Assembly (NCBI GenBank): GCA_937890825.1
Contig: CALADS010000068.1
Coordinates: 1 to 64,000 of the forward strand
DNA: 64,000 nucleotides
Source of the DNA: an uncultured Bacteroides sp.
GTDB lineage: Bacteria; Bacteroidota; Bacteroidia; Bacteroidales; Bacteroidaceae
Direction of reading: 5' to 3'
Both the position numbers and the translations under genes were made by a program. Shown here piece after piece: positions 57,723 through 64,000 of this stretch (positions within the stretch are counted from its first letter, which is position 1; each line of letters begins with the position of its first letter). The notes under the pieces were generated by a model, which saw only the letters and a program-made list of their open reading frames with translations, ran no database searches and was not told the origin of the DNA.

Positions 57723-58475
57723 TTATTTTCCCTTATTGTTTTCTTTGATAAACATATCCAATGCAGCTGTCATAGAAGGAGCCTTTACGCTGGGAGCCTC
57801 CAAATCCAGACGCAATCCTGCATCTCGTACAGCCTGCGCTGTAGTAGAACCAAACGTACCGATTTTGATATCTTTCTGCTCAAAATTGGGGAAATTCTTC
57901 TGCAAAGAAGCCACACCGGCAGGGCTGAAGAAAATCAGCATATCATAATCAAAAGCTTCGTCTGGTGCAAAGTCATTGCTTACTGTGCGATACATCACTG
58001 CCTCAGCATGCTGGATTTTATTCTTATCCAAAGCATTCTTGATTTCATCTGTATGCACATCCGACATAGGGACAAAGTATTTTTCAGTCTTATGCTTTAC
58101 AATAGACGTAAGCAAATCATCAAATTTACCGGTATTACCAAAGAAGATCTTACGCTTACGATACTGCACATATTTCTGGATATAAAGAGCGATAGATTCC
58201 GTCACGCAGAAATATTTCATCGTTTCAGGAATCGTAACCCGTAATTCTGTACACAGATGAAAGAAATGATCTATGGCATGACGAGAGGTAAATACAACAG
58301 CTGTATAATCCAAAATGGATATTTTCTGTTGTCTGAACTCTTTCGCCGAAAGACTCTCAACTTTAATAAACGGGCGAAAATCTATTTGTACGCCGTATTT
58401 CTCAGCAATGTCGTAGTAAGGAGATTTCTCTGATGCCGGTTTCGGCTGCGACACTAGTACTTTCTTTATTTTCAA
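57723..58475 (-). CDS. hemD: Uroporphyrinogen-III synthase family protein
   Basis: 250 residues. The fold is recognisable from VLVSQPKPASEKSPYYDIAE at the start, DYTAVVFTSRHAIDHFF, LIFFSPAGVASLQKNFP and IGTFGSTTAQAVRDAGLRLD. In other bacteria it closes the tetrapyrrole ring; in Bacteroidota this homolog has diverged and its in vivo role is less sure. It has an internal promoter box inside the preceding DUF4271 gene. Confidence 0.85.
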   Translation of the reverse strand: MKIKKVLVSQPKPASEKSPYYDIAEKYGVQIDFRPFIKVESLSAKEFRQQKISILDYTAVVFTSRHAIDHFFHLCTELRVTIPETMKYFCVTESIALYIQKYVQYRKRKIFFGNTGKFDDLLTSIVKHKTEKYFVPMSDVHTDEIKNALDKNKIQHAEAVMYRTVSNDFAPDEAFDYDMLIFFSPAGVASLQKNFPNFEQKDIKIGTFGSTTAQAVRDAGLRLDLEAPSVKAPSMTAALDMFIKENNKGK

Positions 58476-58479
58476 TGTC

Positions 58480-59199
58480 CTAAAATTTTATTGTCAAATA
58501 ATCGTTTAGCTGCTCGACCCCACGGTATAAAACCAAGTAAGGCACGATTTCAAGGGCACAAAAGTACAAAAATAAAAGCAAACAGCCATGCAAATTGTCA
58601 CAAAAAAGTTTTAGCCACTTATATAACATCAATATTTTCACCAAAATAAATAAAAAGATGGCCAGAACTGCAGTCGTTTGAATATTCAAATCAAAATAAA
58701 CGATAAAAAGCACCAACGGAAAAAGCACAAAACCTATATAATATTGCAAAGCCGAATAGGATTCCAGCCAAAGAGAAGTCTTGTTTTCGTCAAAAAAAAT
58801 CCAACCGATAAATGAATAAAGAATCCATTTTATGCCAAACACCAACATAGGCAACAAAACGTATATGGACAAAAGCAAAACCGGAGAGAACTGAGTCACT
58901 AGCGAAGGAGAGATTTCATTATAAAAGTTAAACAGATAGATGCCCTCCAACAGGCAAGTCTGCAGAATCAACAGCAGCAGATACCGCATATCCGAAGCTG
59001 TAGACATGGCAAAAATACTGGTCCGCTCTCGATGAAGCAAAAAGTCTTTAACTAACTGAAGTAAAAACTTACTGCTGCGCGACAAGACATAGGCCGACAA
59101 AAAGAAACAGCCCAATAGCAATACTGCCACCCCATCGTCCATACGCAGCGAGTATGGCAAGGGAATTCCTTCTACCCAACCGTTCCACAGTGTCATCAT
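58480..59199 (-). CDS. DUF4271 membrane protein
   Basis: 239 residues with six or seven hydrophobic segments (VAVLLLGCFFLSAYVL, LLLILQTCLLEGIYLF and later ones). DUF4271 is a Bacteroidota-specific family that usually sits next to hemD, as here. Starts within the LOG gene (4-bp overlap). Function unknown. Confidence 0.88.
   Translation of the reverse strand: MMTLWNGWVEGIPLPYSLRMDDGVAVLLLGCFFLSAYVLSRSSKFLLQLVKDFLLHRERTSIFAMSTASDMRYLLLLILQTCLLEGIYLFNFYNEISPSLVTQFSPVLLLSIYVLLPMLVFGIKWILYSFIGWIFFDENKTSLWLESYSALQYYIGFVLFPLVLFIVYFDLNIQTTAVLAIFLFILVKILMLYKWLKLFCDNLHGCLLLFLYFCALEIVPYLVLYRGVEQLNDYLTIKF
58559..58566 (-). promoter_or_regulatory. Internal promoter -7 box for hemD
   Basis: The minus strand reads TACTTTTG, then TGCC, inside the end of the DUF4271 gene, 84 bp before hemD. 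Confidence 0.5.
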
Positions 59200-59783
59200 A
59201 TAGCAGCAAACTTACGGATAGATGCATCCCACAGGGGGATAGATTGTATCAGCCGGATAGCTTCTTGCGGAGTTTCTGCCACTTGCCAGATGGCTCCATG
59301 CTGCACACGCATGAAATTCTCCTCTACGGCTTGTGCCAACATCTCAAGTAAGGGGTTGAAATATCCTTTGGTATTCAGAATAACGATAGGATTCAGATAC
59401 AAGCCCAATTGCTTCCAGGTAATTACCTCTAACAGTTCCTCCAACGTGCCACATCCGCCAGGCAGGGCAATGACCGCATCACTCAGGTCCGCCATTTTCT
59501 TTTTACGCTGATGCATACTATCCACCTCTATCAATTCCGTCAGCCCGGTATGGTGCCATCCCTGTTCTATCATAAAATGCGGAATGACGCCTGTCACCTC
59601 TCCCCCGTTGGAGAGAGCAGCATCTGCCACGGCAGCCATCAAGCCCATCTTTCCCGCTCCATTTACCAGCCGGATATGATTTTGAGCCAGCAACAATCCC
59701 AGTTCACGGGCAGCATCGAAGTAAGCAGCATCTATTTTCGTGCTCGAAGCACTGTACACACATACAGAGGATATCTTATTCAT
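59196..59783 (-). CDS. LOG-family protein (TIGR00730)
   Basis: 195 residues. PGGCGTLEELLEVITWKQLG is the PGGxGTxxE box, and VNGAGKMGLMAAVADAALSN the nucleotide fold. LOG proteins release the base from cytokinin-type or purine 5'-monophosphates. First gene of the LOG-DUF4271-hemD unit. Confidence 0.92.
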   Translation of the reverse strand: MNKISSVCVYSASSTKIDAAYFDAARELGLLLAQNHIRLVNGAGKMGLMAAVADAALSNGGEVTGVIPHFMIEQGWHHTGLTELIEVDSMHQRKKKMADLSDAVIALPGGCGTLEELLEVITWKQLGLYLNPIVILNTKGYFNPLLEMLAQAVEENFMRVQHGAIWQVAETPQEAIRLIQSIPLWDASIRKFAAI

Positions 59784-59812
59784 GATTCTTTATCTCAATA
59801 TAATACAGGAGA

Positions 59813-59820
59813 CAAAGGTA
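59813..59820 (-). promoter_or_regulatory. Promoter -7 box of the LOG unit
   Basis: The minus strand reads TACCTTTG, then TCTC, 30 bp before the ATG. Confidence 0.65.
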
Positions 59821-59869
59821 CACGATTTCAGCGAGATTCGCAATATCAAATGAAATCTCTCAGTTCGTG

Positions 59870-60352
59870 CTACAGCTTCTGGCGGGTAAAGAAGATGCGA
59901 CTTTTCACAGTGCCTAGCGGCAGATCAAGTTTCTCGGCTATTTCCCGATACTTAAACCCGGAGATGTGCATGGAAAAAGGAATCTTGTATTCGCGCGGCA
60001 AAGCATTGACCACACGGTGCATTTCTTTCAAATCGTAAGCTTGCTCGGTACTCTCGTATGTATCATCGCCTGGAAGATTCAGATGGTAAAGGTTGTCTGT
60101 CTGGTCTACAAAAGTCTGCTCGCGCACCACCTTACGGTAATTATTGATAAAGATATTACGCATAATGGTATACATCCATCCCTTAAAATTGGTTTCGGGT
60201 TCATATTTATCCTCGTTGTCCAGAGCTTTTAATGAAGTTTCCTGTAAGAGGTCGTTAGCATCTTCCTTGTCGGAAGTCAGTTTATAAGCAAAGCGTAAAA
60301 GGTCATCTTGTATATTAAGAAGGTCTTTTGCAAAAGTAGTACTGTCATTCAT
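59870..60352 (-). CDS. ECF-type RNA polymerase sigma factor
   Basis: 160 residues. Region 2 (DLLRFAYKLTSDKEDANDLL, QETSLKAL, NFKGWMYTIMRNIFINNYRK) and region 4 (LPREYKIPFSMHISGFKYRE, IAEKLDLPLGTVKSRIFFTR) are intact. The frame stops at TAG 59872-59870 right after RQKL. The next codons in the same frame read HELRDFI then TGA, which looks like the usual family tail, so the last eight residues may be lost through a CAG-to-TAG change. No anti-sigma gene is adjacent. Confidence 0.9.
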   Translation of the reverse strand: MNDSTTFAKDLLNIQDDLLRFAYKLTSDKEDANDLLQETSLKALDNEDKYEPETNFKGWMYTIMRNIFINNYRKVVREQTFVDQTDNLYHLNLPGDDTYESTEQAYDLKEMHRVVNALPREYKIPFSMHISGFKYREIAEKLDLPLGTVKSRIFFTRQKL

Positions 60353-60467
60353 AATCTTTTCTTTTAATAATCATCATGGTCTATTGTTCAATCACACAAA
60401 CTTAAGCAATCCAGCCGTATAGCACCGACCACATATAGGCAAGAAAAGGGGGATAAACTATCAAATA

Positions 60468-60502
60468 ACAGTTTTCGGGTGGTATCTGACAGTTTTCGGG
60501 TG
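60468..60502 (+). repeat. Tandem 14-mer near the sigma factor
   Basis: ACAGTTTTCGGGTG occurs at 60468 and 60489, 21 bp apart, in the region between the sigma gene and metK. The ACAG-initial motif and near-22-bp spacing recall the two phased arrays. Confidence 0.6.
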
Positions 60503-60517
60503 TCCGTTACATATAAA

Positions 60518-60565
60518 AACAGCTACTTCTACCTTCTCATAAGAGAGAGGGCAGAAGCAGCTGTT
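60518..60565 (-). terminator. metK terminator
   Basis: AACAGCT-A-CTTCT pairs with AGAAG-C-AGCTGTT; inner CTTCTC/GAGAG. It lies 28 bp past the metK stop. Confidence 0.8.
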
Positions 60566-60592
60566 ATATTCGATTCTACCAATCTTGCTTTC

Positions 60593-61885
60593 TTAGAGTC
60601 CGAAAGCAGCCTTCACTTGATCTACGTAATCTAATTTTTCCCAAGTAAAGAGTTCCACTTCTACGTCTTTGTTTCCTTCATAGCGGCTCTTGAAGTGCTT
60701 CACTACCGTCTGCGGTTCACGGCCCATATGACCATAAGCTGCTGTTTCCTGATAAATAGGATTGCGCAGTTTCAAGCGGTCTTCAATGGCCTTCGGACGA
60801 AGGTCGAAGAGTTCGTCTATCTTCCGTGCTATTTCTCCATCGCTCATCTGCACGTTGCTGCGACCATAGGTATTTACATAGATATTGATAGGACGAGCCA
60901 CACCGATGGCATAACTTACCTGCACCAGCATTTCATCGGCCACACCGGCAGCCACCAGGTTTTTAGCAATGTGGCGGGCAGCATACGCAGCCGAACGGTC
61001 TACCTTGGAAGGGTCTTTACCTGAGAAAGCACCACCGCCATGAGCGCCCTTGCCACCATACGTATCTACGATAATCTTGCGGCCTGTCAGACCTGTATCT
61101 CCGTGCGGGCCACCGATTACAAACTTACCGGTAGGATTCACATGATACGTAATGTTCTCATTAAACAGTGCCAACACCTTTTCAGCATGAATAGAGGCAA
61201 TGACACGTGGCATCAGAATTTCGATTACGTCCTTGCGGATCACAGCCAACATTTCCTCATCAGCTTTCAGTTGAGCTTCCTTGCTATCATCAGCCGGCTG
61301 AATAAAGTCGTCGTGCTGAGTAGACACCACAATCGTATCGATACGCACCGGAGTGCCGTTATCATCGTATTCAATGGTAACCTGACTCTTGGCATCCGGA
61401 CGGAGATAAGTCATCTGCTTGCCTTCGCGACGGATATCGGCCAGTACCAGCAAAATACGATGAGCCAAATCCAGCGACAGCGGCATATAGTTTTCTGTCT
61501 CGTTGGTAGCATAACCAAACATCATACCCTGGTCGCCTGCTCCCTGATCCATCGGGTCCTGACGCTCTACGCCACGGTTAATGTCGGGACTTTGCTCATG
61601 AATAGCGCTCAATACGCCGCACGAATTACTTTCAAACATATACTCGCCCTTCGTATAGCCTATTTTCTTGATTACCTCACGCGCTATCAGTTGCAAGTCT
61701 ACATACGCTTTGGTTTTCACTTCTCCGGCAAGCACCACCTGTCCGGTTGTTACCAGCGTTTCGCAAGCTACTTTTGAACTGGGGTCATACGCCAACAGTT
61801 TGTCAAGCACAGCGTCCGAAATTTGATCGGCCACTTTGTCGGGGTGTCCTTCAGACACCGATTCGGATGTGAATAAATATCCCAT
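60593..61885 (-). CDS. metK: S-adenosylmethionine synthetase
   Basis: 430 residues. FTSESVSEGHPDKVADQISD at the start, GAGDQGMMFGYA (ATP loop) and GGGAFSGKDPSKVDRSAAYA (second signature) are intact. An insert around 150-210 compared with E. coli MetK (VIEILMPRVIAS) is usual in Bacteroidota. It makes SAM from methionine and ATP, and a SAM-II riboswitch in its leader gives feedback control. Confidence 0.97.
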   Translation of the reverse strand: MGYLFTSESVSEGHPDKVADQISDAVLDKLLAYDPSSKVACETLVTTGQVVLAGEVKTKAYVDLQLIAREVIKKIGYTKGEYMFESNSCGVLSAIHEQSPDINRGVERQDPMDQGAGDQGMMFGYATNETENYMPLSLDLAHRILLVLADIRREGKQMTYLRPDAKSQVTIEYDDNGTPVRIDTIVVSTQHDDFIQPADDSKEAQLKADEEMLAVIRKDVIEILMPRVIASIHAEKVLALFNENITYHVNPTGKFVIGGPHGDTGLTGRKIIVDTYGGKGAHGGGAFSGKDPSKVDRSAAYAARHIAKNLVAAGVADEMLVQVSYAIGVARPINIYVNTYGRSNVQMSDGEIARKIDELFDLRPKAIEDRLKLRNPIYQETAAYGHMGREPQTVVKHFKSRYEGNKDVEVELFTWEKLDYVDQVKAAFGL

Positions 61886-61992
61886 TTCTTCAATGAATAA
61901 TTAAAAATTAGAACTATAAAAGAATAGGGAAAGGTTCGTTGAGTAGGAAGTCGGTCTTTCATTCCCTTGAAAGGAGTACCGAAAATAGAAAA

Positions 61993-62049
61993 GGATGTGT
62001 TTTAGCATTTTTTTCTGTGGTTGCAAGCTACTCAAATCTTTCCACGCTT
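61993..62049 (-). ncRNA. SAM-II riboswitch
   Basis: On the minus strand, GTGG/CCAC (with flanking GC) forms P1. The loop contains AAAGATTTG and GCTTGCAA, and the 3' part reads AAAAATGCTAAAACA. These match the SAM-II consensus (GAUUU, UUGCAA, AAAUG then GCUAAAA), and UAGC in the loop can pair with GCUA in the pseudoknot. It lies 108 bp before metK, about 10 bp after a promoter. SAM-II folds block the ribosome site or later leader when SAM is high. Confidence 0.85.
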
Positions 62050-62062
62050 CATTTTCAAGGCA

Positions 62063-62070
62063 CAAAGATA
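62063..62070 (-). promoter_or_regulatory. metK promoter -7 box
   Basis: The minus strand reads TATCTTTG, then TGCC, just before the riboswitch. Confidence 0.75.
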
Positions 62071-62091
62071 ATGCTTTTCTTAAAAATAAAC

Positions 62092-62099
62092 TACCTTTG
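62092..62099 (+). promoter_or_regulatory. Promoter -7 box of the small membrane protein
   Basis: TACCTTTG, then CCCC, divergent from the metK promoter, about 40 bp before the ATG. Confidence 0.6.
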
Positions 62100-62140
62100 C
62101 CCCCAAGATTAACATTCTTCAAACATCGTAAACCATGCTC

Positions 62141-62338
62141 ATGAAACTAATCTCTTATTTCAAAACTCGCCGCTGGACATCCATATGCCTGCTCGCCCTG
62201 ACCCTCTATGGTACAGGTATGCTGATTGATTACCTGGCATTACGCACCCTTCCCACCGTTGTTTCTATGGCAAGGGGGCTGGTCGGCTGTTTTCTCCTCA
62301 GCCTGTTTCTCACTCCCAAGCGTCCGGATTGCCCTTAA
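62141..62338 (+). CDS. Small membrane protein
   Basis: 65 residues from ATG 62141 (MKLISYFKTRRWTSICLLAL); an ATG two codons earlier is also possible. Two hydrophobic segments and a short tail (LTPKRPDCP). Its own promoter supports expression. The 3' end overlaps folK on the other strand by 29 bp. No family recognised. Confidence 0.55.
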   Translation: MKLISYFKTRRWTSICLLALTLYGTGMLIDYLALRTLPTVVSMARGLVGCFLLSLFLTPKRPDCP

Positions 62339-62750
62339 AAATCTCGCGGAGCGGCTTCATCACAAAGTCTCGTTCCTGCATCAGCGGATGAGGAAGAACC
62401 AGTTCCGGTGTATTCATCACCACAGAAGAGCCATCGGCCTTCAGGCAAAGCAGCAAGTCGATGTCTATCACGCGGTCGCTATACACTCCATTGGCCGATT
62501 TATGCGTACGGCCCATCTCCCGCTCTATCTCCTGTGTAATGTGCAGCACCTCCAGAGGCAGGCAGTCGGTCTCCACTCCCAAGGCCGCATTTAGGAAACC
62601 GTTGTCCGAGGCAAACCCCCAAGGCTCTGTAGTATAAAAAGCGGAAAGGGAAATCACTCTCCCTATCCGCTCTTCTATTTTCGCTACAGCGGTACGGAGA
62701 TTCTGCTCCTTATCGCCGAGATTAGTTCCCAAACCTAAATAGACTATCAT
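62310..62750 (-). CDS. folK: 6-hydroxymethyl-7,8-dihydropterin pyrophosphokinase
   Basis: 146 residues. YLGLGTNLGDKEQNLRTAVA, FLNAALGVETDCLPLEVL and RVIDIDLLLCLKADG are the family signatures. It donates pyrophosphate from ATP in folate synthesis. 7 bp after the queA stop. Confidence 0.95.
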   Translation of the reverse strand: MIVYLGLGTNLGDKEQNLRTAVAKIEERIGRVISLSAFYTTEPWGFASDNGFLNAALGVETDCLPLEVLHITQEIEREMGRTHKSANGVYSDRVIDIDLLLCLKADGSSVVMNTPELVLPHPLMQERDFVMKPLREIFKGNPDAWE

Positions 62751-62757
62751 AAGTACA

Positions 62758-63816
62758 TTAACGGTCGGTAATCAACATGGCATCGCCGTATGTACCAAAG
62801 CGATAACCTTCTTTCAATGCCACATCATAGGCATTCATCACTTCATCGTATCCGCCGAAAGCAGCTACTATCATAAGCAGCGTACTCAGCGGCATGTGGA
62901 AGTTGGACACCATGGAAGTAGCCACCGTAAAATCATAAGGAGGGAAGATAAACTTATTGGTCCATCCTTCATATTCTTTCAGATGTCCGTCGGTGCTTAC
63001 CGTACTTTCAATGGCACGCATCACTGTGGTGCCCACAGCACACACCTGACGATTGAAATCCTTGGCACGGTTCACAATGCGCACCGCCTCTTCATTCACT
63101 ATCATCTGTTCCGAGTCCGTCTTATGCTTGGTCAGGTCTTCCACATCGATGTCGCGGAAATTGCCCAATCCTGCATGAAGCGTAACGAATGCAAAATCCA
63201 CTCCCTTGATTTCCATCCGCTTCATCAATTCGCGGCTGAAGTGCAGATTGGCTGTAGGAGCCGTTACCGCACCCTCGTTGCGGGCAAAGATAGACTGGAA
63301 ACGTTCAGCATCTTCCGGCTCTACCGGACGGTTGATGATGCTGTGAGGCAGCGGAGTTTCTCCCAGCGCATACAGTGCTTTCTTGAATTCATCGTGCGGA
63401 CCATCGTAGAGAAAGCGCAGCGTACGTCCGCGCGACGTAGTGTTGTCAATCACTTCGGCCACCATCGAATCATCCTCGCCGAAATACAGTTTGTTACCGA
63501 TGCGGATTTTCCGGGCCGGGTCTACCAACACATCCCACAATTTATGCTCTTCATTCAACTCACGCAACAGAAACACCTCAATTCTAGCTCCTGTCTTCTC
63601 CTTGTTGCCATATAAGCGAGCCGGAAAAACCTTTGTATCATTGAAGATGAACACATCCTTATCATCGAAATAGTCCAAAATATCCTTGAACATCCGATGT
63701 TCAATTTCACCGGTTTTCTTATGAAGCACCAACAGGCGCGACTCATCTCTGTATCGGGCAGGATGCAGAGCAATCTTCTCCTCGGGAAGCTTAAATTTGA
63801 ATTGTGAAAGTTTCAT
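62758..63816 (-). CDS. queA: tRNA preQ1 ribosyltransferase-isomerase
   Basis: 352 residues. MKLSQFKFKLPEEKIALHPA, VFIFNDTKVFPARLYGNKEK, GAVTAPTANLHFSRELM and FHMPLSTLLMIVAAFGG are all diagnostic. It builds epoxyqueuosine from SAM and preQ1-tRNA. Shares the truB-queA-folK order. Confidence 0.96.
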   Translation of the reverse strand: MKLSQFKFKLPEEKIALHPARYRDESRLLVLHKKTGEIEHRMFKDILDYFDDKDVFIFNDTKVFPARLYGNKEKTGARIEVFLLRELNEEHKLWDVLVDPARKIRIGNKLYFGEDDSMVAEVIDNTTSRGRTLRFLYDGPHDEFKKALYALGETPLPHSIINRPVEPEDAERFQSIFARNEGAVTAPTANLHFSRELMKRMEIKGVDFAFVTLHAGLGNFRDIDVEDLTKHKTDSEQMIVNEEAVRIVNRAKDFNRQVCAVGTTVMRAIESTVSTDGHLKEYEGWTNKFIFPPYDFTVATSMVSNFHMPLSTLLMIVAAFGGYDEVMNAYDVALKEGYRFGTYGDAMLITDR

Positions 63817-63868
63817 ATCCTATTAAGTTTTGAGTTTTTCTATATTCTTTTATTTCTATTACGTACAT

Positions 63869-64000
63869 TTAGGATTCTTCTCCTATCTTCACCTCTTGGG
63901 CGGCTATCCAATCTTTAAAATCCAGTGGATTCATACAATCTTCTACCCGCACATCTCCAACCCTCGTACGCCGCAAAGCCGTGAGATGGGCACCACTCTG
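63869..64000 (-). CDS. truB: tRNA pseudouridine55 synthase, C-terminal end
   Basis: The last 43 codons of a gene that enters from the right edge: SGAHLTALRRTRVGDVRVED, then CMNPLDFKDWIAAQEVK. This is the TruB C-terminal pattern, and the queA-folK order downstream supports it. Everything upstream lies outside the window. Confidence 0.85.
   Translation of the reverse strand, partial: QSGAHLTALRRTRVGDVRVEDCMNPLDFKDWIAAQEVKIGEES

Overview
The window comes from a Bacteroidales chromosome, most likely Bacteroides or Phocaeicola. The support is promoters of the TAnnTTTG type with weak Shine-Dalgarno signals, a SAM-II riboswitch before metK, Bacteroidota-restricted families (DUF3871, DUF4271, DUF2723, DUF4861, NamZ/DUF1343, SpoIID and AmpG in one cluster), and a yidD-rnpA-hemD neighbourhood. 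Genus is inference. The window splits into an accessory part (1-23.5 kb, AT-rich) and a core part (23.6-64 kb, visibly richer in G+C). ACCESSORY PART: The window opens inside a CAU-anticodon tRNA gene. A 124-bp segment that starts in the anticodon loop and runs through the tRNA 3' end and its terminator occurs three times in direct orientation (10-133, 11026-11149, 23170-23293). These are att sites bounding two islands placed tandemly. Island 1 (about 11 kb) is intact. It has a tyrosine integrase next to the tRNA, a backbone of hypothetical, DGQHR/ParB-like, SF2 helicase-like, DUF3871 and RadC genes, a short second tyrosine recombinase, and a four-gene cargo ending in an FtsI-derived lipoprotein whose SxxK and KTG lysines are both missing. 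No relaxase or capsid gene is visible. Island 2 (about 12 kb) has only an integrase fragment but keeps att sites on both sides, so it looks like a cis-mobilisable passenger. Its cargo is a tight minus-strand operon: WYL-domain regulator, DEDDh exonuclease, DUF262-HNH (GmrSD-like) protein, second DUF262 protein, calcineurin-like phosphoesterase. I think this is the best candidate for an undescribed defence system. A divergent promoter region with a TTTGGCAC motif over both -33 boxes sits upstream. The rest of island 2 is a graveyard of broken genes (RtcB, DprA-like, DIP1984, an integrase and a coiled-coil gene) mixed with small intact ones, including a protein resembling the FtsZ C-terminal domain. 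A third integrase start, decayed, follows the third att copy. CORE PART: (a) A His-rich poly-Asp secreted protein, a PepSY-like lipoprotein and a flavin-binding PNPOx protein (23.6-25.9 kb). (b) A peptidoglycan-salvage cluster (25.9-34.6 kb): NamZ exo-muramidase, sodium symporter, glycosyltransferase, HIT/GalT-like-SpoIID fusion, AmpG permease, BadF-type sugar kinase. (c) Housekeeping genes (34.7-49.1 kb): cysE, a THUMP rRNA methyltransferase, DPP-IV, purD, two membrane proteins, mnmD, zinc-type ABC binding protein and ATPase without permease, a large DUF2723 protein and a polysaccharide deacetylase. (d) Minus-strand DUF4861 lipoprotein and gluconate 5-dehydrogenase-like SDR. (e) A BlaI-M56/TonB sensor pair followed by a truncated TonB-receptor-like gene that ends against tRNA-Gln. 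(f) Minus-strand tyrS; rnpA-yidD-tatD; LOG-DUF4271-hemD; an ECF sigma factor; metK with its riboswitch; and truB-queA-folK. Two places (23425 and 51626) carry 7-mers phased exactly every 22 bp that no standard feature explains.
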